A stretch of DNA of 64,000 nucleotides. It comes from Papio anubis (Eukaryota; Chordata; Mammalia; Primates; Cercopithecidae). The translations under genes and the position numbers were made by a program. The notes below the pieces were generated by a model. That model ran no database searches. It was not told the DNA's origin and worked only from the letters and a program-made list of their open reading frames with translations. The stretch is taken from contig NC_044984.1 of assembly GCF_008728515.1 (NCBI RefSeq), positions 87,963,181-88,027,180 on the forward strand, read 5' to 3'. Below are positions 56,409 through 64,000 of the stretch, in pieces (within the stretch, counting starts at the first letter, position 1; each line of letters starts with the position of its first letter).

Positions 56409-57032
56409 ATTTGTTGATAGATCAGGGACATAAAGCAGGGGTAGGGGTATGCATAGACCCCATTTCCTCCAGCAGGTTTCTGGCTGGAGCAGAATTCTTA
56501 TGCTTGTCATATGTGTTCCTTTCTTCCCAATGCTATCATTATTTACCGTGCAGCATGGTTTAAAACATGGAAAACATCCATCCTTTGCTTCCCTCCTCTG
56601 TGCCTGCCCGTCCTATACCTTTCTCAACTCTTTTAGTGTTATCTTCTCTAGTTAGACTGCAGATTCTGGGCAGGCAGTGCCTTGCAGTCTGCAACCCCCA
56701 TCATATATTTTTCACAGTAGGTGGTGAATATATGACTGACAGATTTCAAATGCACTTCCTGTTTTGAGGTCACCATGTACACCCTATTCTAGTTAGAGAA
56801 GTTATACCAACCTTGACATTCTGGGAAATTTTTTTTTTTTAACCTAAATTCCCATGGGTTCTATCATTTGTCTTCTCATAAAATAATACAAAATGTGCAA
56901 ATAAAAATAAATCCATATCCTTGGGCTTCCTGATTGTTTTTCTTAAGTGAGTTTAGTGATGGTGGGTTAAATAATACTGTAATCTTAAGCCAGAAATTGA
57001 GAATATGGATTTGAAATGTCCCCATTACCTTT

Positions 57033-57064
<32 letters not shown>

Positions 57065-57461
57065 GGTGTTGCATGTTCTTGGCAGCAGTGGTTGATGTCA
57101 GTATTGTTGCCCATGTTGTAGACTGCAGATGTTGCAGTGTAGCTGAGTACTTTGGTTCGCTTGCTGAAATTCCTCGCTATGCTTCTTGTGAGGTCCAGGA
57201 ATGTATAGATTTGCGGTCTGATGTATTTTGATGATTGCCAGATAAAACTGATGTCTGGCACTCTTTCTAGGAGAAACACATGTAGACATTTCCAAGTTGA
57301 TTTGTAGGAATTTAGTGTTATTAGCACTTTGTGGCTAAACTTTTTCTAAGTGGCAGAAGAAATAAAGGAACTTCAGTTTTGAGGGCTGTTAACAGCACTC
57401 CCTTTAGTGCCAAAGCTGAGAAGGTTGACAAAGTACTGGATTGTTAAGATGGACTTTCTAG
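56409..57461. other. Unassigned intergenic DNA
   Basis: No gene is recognised. The stretch 57060-57450 has a texture of old transcribed sequence, with frames of 71 codons plus and 100 codons minus, but I cannot match either to a family. A GTTTTT-rich run lies at 57035-57065. Confidence 0.45.
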
Positions 57462-57727
57462 GCCGGGTGCAGTGGCTCACGCCTGTAATCCCAGCACTTT
57501 GGGAGGCCAAGGTGGGCAGATCATGAGGTCAGCCTGACCAACATGGTGAAACCCCATCTCTACTAAAAATACAAAAATTGGCCGGGCATGGTAGCATGCA
57601 CCTATAATCCCAGCTACTCAGGAGGCTGAGGCAGGAGAATTGCTTGAACCCAGTAGGCAGAGGTTGTAGTAAGCCAAGATTGCACCACTGCACTCCAGCC
57701 TGGGTGACAGAGCGAGACTCAGTCTCA
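57462..57727 (+). mobile_element. Alu SINE, sense
   Basis: GGCCGGGTGCAGTGGCTCACG start, full dimer with about 20 bp missing before GTCAGCCTGACCAACATGG. Confidence 0.95.
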
Positions 57728-57769
57728 AAAAAATAAAATAAAATAAAATAAAATAATAATAATAATAAG
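57727..57769. repeat. (TAAAA)n(TAA)n microsatellite in the Alu tail
   Basis: Five AAAAT units then six AAT units. Confidence 0.93.
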
Positions 57770-58007
57770 CAAGTACTGTATTTGGACTTTTAAGCATTAC
57801 TGATACAGTAAAATACAGTTTTAGCTACTGACGCAAGACTAGCACCCAAGATTTTAGAAAAAGGCACTTTTTCCCTTTTATTTTCCAATAACATTTCTCA
57901 ATCTGGTAACCAGGGAGACTACTCTGGGGTTAACTTGAGGTTTGATTGCTGTTTACTGTTCTTGTTTTTTGGAGAGGAGAGCAGAGTTTGGGAGAAATGA
58001 ACTATTA
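57770..58007. other. Unassigned intergenic DNA
   Basis: Nothing recognised. Confidence 0.5.
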
Positions 58008-58021
58008 AAAGTTAGCTTCCC

Positions 58022-58305
58022 GTACGGGTGTGGTGGCTCACACCTGTAATCTCAGCACTTTGGGAGGCCGAAGCGGGCAGATCACGAAGTCAGGAAATCG
58101 AGACCATCCTGGCCAACATGGTGAAACCCCATCTCTACTAAAAATACAAAAATTAGCTGGGCGTGGTGGCACGTCCCAGCTACTCGGGAGGCTGAGGCAG
58201 AAGAATCGCTTGAACCCAGGAGGCAGAGGTTGCAGTGAGCCGAGATCGCGCCACTGCACTCCAGCCTGGGCAACAGAGGAAGACTCCACCTAAAAAAAAA
58301 AAAAA
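58022..58305 (+). mobile_element. Alu SINE, sense
   Basis: GTACGGGTGTGGTGGCTCAC start and an A tail. The exact target duplication AAAAGTTAGCTTCCC lies at 58007-58021 and 58305-58319. Confidence 0.96.
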
Positions 58306-58681
58306 AAAGTTAGCTTCCCAATGTACACATGAAAATTACATTCCTTTTCTTCATTTATATTATAATTATTTGAAGAGCAAATTAGATATTGTTAGTGAAG
58401 AAATGAGAGTGATTACCTGGTAATATGATGAGTTACTTTTTCTTTAAACTTACTGGCTTTTCCCTAAACACTAATGGACTGGATAACAAGTTTTTACTTG
58501 TTGGCAGTGCAGTTTAGCCTCCGAATACTCTTGGAACAAAATGACTAATTTTTTTAACGCTTTATTGAAATATAAACTTTAGAAGAGTAAACATTTTCGA
58601 TTTGGAAGAAGTATTTAGGTTACAGACCTTCAAATCCAGCTTTTTTCCCTGAGACTTGACATTTAATCACCAGGTTAATGA

Positions 58682-58822
58682 AGCGCCAAAAGAGAGAGCT
58701 TTTATGGTTAGAAAAGGAGGTTTTTTTAAAAAAAACACACACACAAAAAAACAAGTCTCAGCCCGAGATACTGGAAGCGACTTGACCTTGATTTACATAT
58801 ACAAGGAACAGAAATGAATTAG
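58682..58822. repeat. Duplicated block, copy 1
   Basis: It shares AGAGAGAGCTTTTATGGTTAG and CCTTGATTTACATATACAAG with 60788-60912, in the same order and orientation. This copy has an extra CACA/A-rich expansion in the middle. I do not recognise a known repeat family. Confidence 0.9.
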
Positions 58823-58903
58823 CCCGGCTAGATATTTCTAGGAACTAGTTAAGGGAGAATGAACAAGATGGGAGCGAGAAGAAAGCGTGTGTGCGTTCGT
58901 GTG

Positions 58904-58930
58904 TGGCTGTCTGTCTGTCTGTCTGTCTGC
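58904..58930. repeat. (CTGT)n short microsatellite
   Basis: Five to six CTGT units within GTGTGGCTGTCTG... ending CTGCGG. Confidence 0.9.
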
Positions 58931-59094
58931 GGAAAGAGGAATCTCAGAGTTTCGGTTATTTCTTCTTGAAGAATTTTCAAACGGAGTTCCTGCAGGGCTG
59001 GCTCTAGCGTCTACGATGTGCATACACTGTCTCTTGAGAGGGAAGTGATCCTGGCGCCACGGGGTGATGCAGCAAAAGTTCTTTTTGTCTGTGG

Positions 59095-59245
59095 CCAGGC
59101 TCGAGTGCGGAGCCCCATGGAGCTGTGGCGTGGCAGTTCCTCCCAGACGCGTCCGGGGCGCCGCTAGGGTCTCCCAGGACCTTATATAACCCAGCGTCGG
59201 CAGCAAGGAGCCGGTCACAGGCTGACCCACGTCAAGGCGTTTCAC
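59095..59245. promoter_or_regulatory. Isolated CpG-dense patch with TATA box (candidate promoter/enhancer)
   Basis: About 13 CpGs in 150 bp, including GACGCGTCCGGGGCGCCGC, in a region that is otherwise AT-rich and CpG-poor for kilobases. TATATAA lies at 59183-59189 within CTTATATAACC. A minus-strand frame is open for 157 codons (58838-59311) but shows no domain. No known repeat was recognised. It could be a cryptic promoter, an enhancer, or an old CpG-rich repeat fragment. Confidence 0.4.
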
Positions 59246-59489
59246 TTTGGAAGTGCACCAGTTGAGTGTGGTATTGAGAGCAGACGGCTGGGTGCAACGT
59301 TTTTGCAGCATATCTCATGGGTTATTTTATCTTTTCACGTAGCCTTAAGAGTCTCACTCGACAGTATATGAGAATGTGGCCAGGGATGTGGCTTCCATAG
59401 ATTGTCCCAGATAAGAGCATCCCTTTTGTTTGTGTTAATGCAGGGTAAATACAACCTCTTCTTAGTAGCTAGTTTTTCAATTATTCTAA

Positions 59490-60080
59490 AAGTGATAACA
59501 TGCTCATGTTTCAAAATTTAGTCAGTTCAGAAGTGCACAAAATGAAAAAATTGCCTAACTCCCATCCCACTCCCCAGAGGTATCTTTTATTAAAAGTTTC
59601 CTTTTTATTGTTCCAGAATTTTTAATGCAATCGAAGCCTCTATTTAAATCATTTTTTTAAAGCACACACAAATATTATTGTACTATACTTTCTGCTTTGC
59701 AATTTGCTTTAACATTTAATATTTGGACTCTCTATATTTACCTATATCTATATCTATTCATATCTTCATGGCAACATAAGACTTTGCCTCATTCTTTTCA
59801 ACAGCTGCACAATATTCCATGATATGAATGTACCATTGCTGATTGAATCAATCTCCTACTAGTGGATATTCAGGTTGTTCCCAGTTTCCTGCTGTTACAA
59901 ACAATGGTGCGGTACAAATCTGTGTACTAATGTTGCTGTGTGCTTATGGGAACATATATGATGAGTACATTCTTAGCAGTGGAACTTTGGGGTCCAAGGA
60001 TACATGGCACTAAACATTTTAATAGATATTTATTTCCAAATCACATTCCTAAAAGGTTGTACCCATGCATATTTCAGATG
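59490..60080 (-). mobile_element. Old L1 3' region, antisense
   Basis: CACAATATTCCATGATATGAATG, then ATATTCAGGTTGTTCCCAGTTT and ACAAACAATGGTGCGGTAC are the familiar antisense L1 3'UTR blocks. Confidence 0.65.
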
Positions 60081-60787
60081 GAAATAAATTCTGTCTTTCA
60101 AGTTGTACACATAGCTGAGGGTTTTCCTTAAAATCCTGTTCATTTTTAAACAGCATATTTTCCATTGAGATCAAATAAACTTGTTTATTTGCTAATTAAT
60201 TGCCCTTGAAGTTAAATCTCTATTCTAGAAAAGATGTCTCAGAAACCTAATGGAAAGGCCTCAACAACTTCGTCCCAGCCTTGATCAGAGACATTCACAG
60301 CTATCGGACAGGCACATGGCTGTATTCCTTGACTGTGGCTTCAAAGACAGCTGTCTTTAAAAACCCTAGGGTAGGATTGAGAAAGCTTTTTTTTTTTTCG
60401 GTATGTGTAATAATATCTTCAATTAGTTCTGTTCAAAGGACATTGATTAAGCACAACTATGGTAAAAATTTCTCCAGTTCCCTACTCTCTGTCCCCTTAT
60501 CCTGGTTTCCCATCTTCTCTCTCCCCTTTTGTGTTTGTTTCTTTTCATAGCAGTTATCCTCTGCACCCACTCCTGATACCAGATTGAGTGGCCAGTTCTA
60601 GGAATAGTAGAACTGATTTCCTACAACTGGAAGGTGGTTCTGGAGAGGGAATTAGCTTTGCCTAAGGTTATTATCACGCTGACCCGACTCTATATCTAGA
60701 TCCTGCTTCCCAAGGGATACTTGATCTGCTATGACTCCAAAATGCCGAAAGCACTCCACCTACACAGAAACACCGCATCTTCTTTAA
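60081..60787. other. Unassigned intergenic DNA
   Basis: No gene or confident repeat is seen. Confidence 0.5.
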
Positions 60788-60912
60788 AGCACCAGAAGAG
60801 AGAGCTTTTATGGTTAGAGAAGGAGGTTTAAAAAAAACAAACAGGGCTCAGCCCAAGATTCTAGAAGTGATTCGACCTTGATTTACATATACAAGGAACA
60901 GAAATAAATTAG
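60788..60912. repeat. Duplicated block, copy 2
   Basis: Direct copy of 58682-58822 about 2.1 kb away. It is shorter in the A-rich middle and roughly nine-tenths identical in the flanks. Confidence 0.9.
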
Positions 60913-63604
60913 ATGTCAAAATTAAATTAAAATCAAATTTTAATTTAGATTTGTATAGGTAAGACCTATTACAGATGAAACCAGATACTAAATATGTTTC
61001 AAAACACATGTGTTTCACATTGATATTAAATTGTTTTATAAGTGATCGTAGTAGCATCCCAATTACCTTTTAGATTATAGCCAACTTTTTGGGAATTACA
61101 GGACTTTTACATGTATTTTATTTTTTAAATTACCTGCTTATCTGGAAAATAACCCTAGTAAGACCAAGCCCACTCATCCTGAAAACTCATCTTAAACAAA
61201 GCCAAGTCAAGTCAGAATAGGATCTGGGTGTCAGCAAAAAGGAAAACAAACAAAAAATCAAACCAAACCACACTAAAATAAAATAAAATAAAATAAATTT
61301 CCCATTTAAGGTCTGAATCTCTTTGGCTTTGTAAGCCACTGTTACCATACAGAGGCTTCTGCCTTAAAATAAAGGAAATAAACCAAGAGCATAGAAAACC
61401 TGTTTAATCAAAACTCTTAATTTCAAATCAGTGTTTCCATAACACATTACAAGCCAGCAGGAAGAGAGGGGAGGCGAAATGTACAGCTCCATGATGTCCC
61501 CAAATAGAATGTTCACAACTGACAGGAAGCACCTGGGGGATTATGATTATTTGCTTTAGAAATTCAAAAATAAATTGTTTTTTGAAATAAGAAGGGAAAA
61601 ACAAATTGGTTTCTCAGTTCAGGTTGTTTTTAACATTTCACATACATCAATTTTTATAATCCCAATTCAGAAGACAATGAATTCAAGTTAATCGTGGATT
61701 TAAATTTAAGGATAATGCAGGGAATGCCAAAATAGGAAATTGCAATAGAACAGTTGAGCCGAACTCTGAGTCTCCTTTTCGTATTTGACTCAAGTTGACC
61801 TTCAATATGATAGTACTTTCATTTTTACAGCTCTTTACATATTCTGTAACAAAGCTTTTAAAAAGTGAAATGAAGATGTTTCTTAACTATTAAAATTTCT
61901 ATTGCCTAACTCTTTTAATTTTTTGAGTCCATTAAGACTTTAGAAGATATTCTTTCTCAAATCTGTCATTTAATTAACAATTTGCTAATGGCATTGATAG
62001 GATTTTTCCATTTTTATTTTCCAAATCAAGAAATCTCCAGGTTCCTTTTACTATTCTCATTTTATTTCTTTAGATATAATTCTTTTTTCTCCTGGATAAT
62101 TAGTATAGAATTTATTTATTGTCGAGAACTCTGTTCTGACAGCTGATAATATAAATATATGTTTGACCCACATTACTAGAAAGAATGTTATGTAAGGGAG
62201 TTTGTCGGGGAATAGCAGCTCTCGAACACTGGGAGTTAGGGAAAGAAATGAATTTATAGGTCACTGATCTTTGTGTTTTAAATAAGAATTAACCAAGAAT
62301 TTTATGATTACGTAATCAGTACATGAATTAGGTTTTACTGCATTTTGTTAATACATCGAATTGAATAATCCAATCCAAAACATAGGGTACCAATTCCTCT
62401 TGTCAGCAATACTTTGAAAGTAGGGATTTATTGAGAGTTCTTTTATTGCCTTGACTTCCTTAGGTTTGTAAACTATGTGATGGGCATTACACTTAGATTT
62501 ATTAGGGTACTTAACATCTTGCCAAAATGAAACACGCTCTTTTTGTCATCAGTATTGCTGATTTAAAAGCATTTGTGAAGGGATGGGGGGTGATTTTGCT
62601 TTTGGAATCTTACTCGTTACTGAAAATAAAATATGCTCAGCTTTTTCTTTTTCCAGTAGACATTTATTTTACTGAGTTCCAAGCTGATAGTTAACTTTAG
62701 GAAATGCTTCACATATTTTAACTAATTTTATGATTTAATTTTTAAAAAGGAGGTACATTTTAGAATTTTTTTCCCCCTTTTAGATACCTGACTTACGTGT
62801 TTCTGAAGATAAATTGCAGATCCAGTCACTATAAATTCAGTTGAAAGACCGATCGTTCTACCCTTCTTTGTTGTTCTGATTTCAGAACTCCAGGCCGGTT
62901 TGTTGTCAACTTTAATGTACCTTTTGAGAAATAAATTGAGTCTCTCATTTCTTGCATGTGTTTGTGCCCCTAGAGCTGGAATGCTTTTCTTCGGCCAACT
63001 GGAAGTAGAGCCTGCTCCTTCTCCTCTCACAGATTAAATCTGCTTTCATTCGTGTTAAATTCAGTTAGTTCATGACCAAAAGAAAAGAAGTGCTCTCCTT
63101 TTTCTTTTTAATTTTAAACAACCACATCTACAGTCTTCCTGTAGTCTTTGAGAGCTTCAAGTTATATAACTATGTTTGACTCTGTGTTTGGTTAATCTAA
63201 TAGAGTCTACATTTTTAGAGGGCATTTAATTTGTGATTATCCCTTATTGCAGTCTACAGAGTCACATCAACAAAATAAGCAATTTTATTTTATTTTATTT
63301 TACTTTCTTTTCTGGTCTTTTTGTTTTTTAATTTATTTTTTAGTAGGGATGTGATTCTTCCAGCTACTTTCCAGTAGCAAATAGAGGGCAGAAACAGTCA
63401 TAATTTTATTGAATTTGCCTCACCCCTGTGTTTGCCCCTGCTTCTATTTACTCACAATTTAATACTTCTCAGAACTTTCACATTTCACCTAGCACGGAAA
63501 CCTGATTGTTAAATGGTTGGATAGTACTGTGTGAAGGAGAGTCCTTGGGATCAATAATGACATATTTGGATTTATTTCACAGGTATTAGGCTGTGTTTCT
63601 TGAC
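60913..63604. other. Unassigned AT-rich intergenic DNA
   Basis: No gene, Alu or young L1 is seen. Contains short (TAAAA)n runs at 61276-61297 and 63283-63303. The 100-codon antisense frame at 62728-63030 has no recognisable domain. Confidence 0.5.
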
Positions 63605-63830
63605 TTTTAGTTGAGCACTTACTCTTGCCAAATTTTATTCCATGCACTTTACATACATTATTTGACTTAATTCCCATAACACCATGCTTGGTATGAAACC
63701 ACATAGTCTCTTTACATTTTGCAGATGAAGAAACTGAGGCTCAAAGGAGGTTAAAGTAGAAAGGCATCCCTTTACTAAGTGGCAGAGCCGGGATTTAAAC
63801 CCAGCTTATCTGATTTTAATACCTGATTCA
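63605..63830 (-). mobile_element. MIR SINE, antisense
   Basis: ATGCACTTTACATACATTATTTG, then TTTGCAGATGAAGAAACTGAGG and AAGTGGCAGAGCCGGGATTTA, form a well-preserved reverse-complement MIR. Confidence 0.9.
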
Positions 63831-63977
63831 ATAGTTAATATTTGGGATCTTAAGTTACGCCATGCAGCCTGAGTTACTAACTGGGAAGTCATTGTTATAT
63901 CAGATTCCTAAGATAAGACTACCAAGAGACCCAGGCCCAGGCATTTGATCTCTTGAATGTTCAAAGAAAACTGCAGG

Positions 63978-64000
63978 GGCTGGGCACAGTGACACACACT
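63978..64000 (+). mobile_element. Alu SINE, sense, cut by the window end
   Basis: GGGCTGGGCACAGTGACACAC is the start of an Alu left arm. The remainder lies outside the window. Confidence 0.75.

Noticed and set aside
57060..57450. Possible processed pseudogene
   Set aside because: The texture suggested one, but no frame on either strand matched a protein family I recognise.

Overview
This is primate nuclear DNA, not microbial. It is intron-bearing and AT-rich, with one large CpG island, and it is crowded with Alu, L1, MIR, L2, MaLR (THE1/MST/MLT1), Charlie (MER1/MER5) and Tigger (MER2) repeats. The one intact protein-coding gene is SOCS2, which lies on human chromosome 12q22. The encoded protein differs from human SOCS2, as I remember it, at three residues (17, 32 and 154). 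That points to a non-human catarrhine, or less likely a human variant haplotype. One stretch looks like poor assembly, which would fit a draft genome.

Layout. 1-37 kb is upstream intergenic DNA. It opens with the 5' part of an RBMX-derived retropseudogene on the minus strand. It continues with MER1, a pair of oppositely oriented MLT1 LTRs (one split by an Alu, one by a THE1/MST LTR), an MST LTR carrying two Alus, a degenerate gammaretrovirus-like provirus remnant (about 14.4-16.1 kb), and an old antisense L1 (23.0-25.6 and 29.6-29.9 kb) into which a 4-kb L1 ORF2 copy has inserted. At 35.4-36.6 kb there is a corrupted Alu/L1/Alu mosaic. 37.4-41 kb is the SOCS2 CpG island, with a tandem pair of perfect STAT5-type sites, a likely non-coding first exon, and the first coding exon. 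42.1-43.6 kb is the last coding exon and 3'UTR. 43.6-64 kb is downstream intergenic DNA with Alus, MIR/L2 relics, a MER2, several local duplications, and one isolated CpG-dense patch with a TATA box near 59.1 kb.

How it works together. SOCS2 is a cytokine- and growth-hormone-induced feedback inhibitor. STAT5-type sites in its CpG island would place it under the pathway it restrains: its SH2 domain captures phosphotyrosine on receptors such as the growth hormone receptor, and its SOCS box recruits elongin B/C and cullin-5 for ubiquitination. Nothing else in the window is clearly a functional gene.

I found no undescribed multi-gene system. The points most worth checking are the tandem STAT5 sites, the CpG/TATA patch near 59.1 kb, a 125-140 bp block duplicated at 58.7 and 60.8 kb, the duplication plus hairpin at 53.5 kb, the SOCS2 residue changes, and the corrupted segment at 35.4-35.8 kb. 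Repeat family names come from memory of consensus sequences, and repeat boundaries are approximate unless flanking target-site duplications (TSDs) are given.
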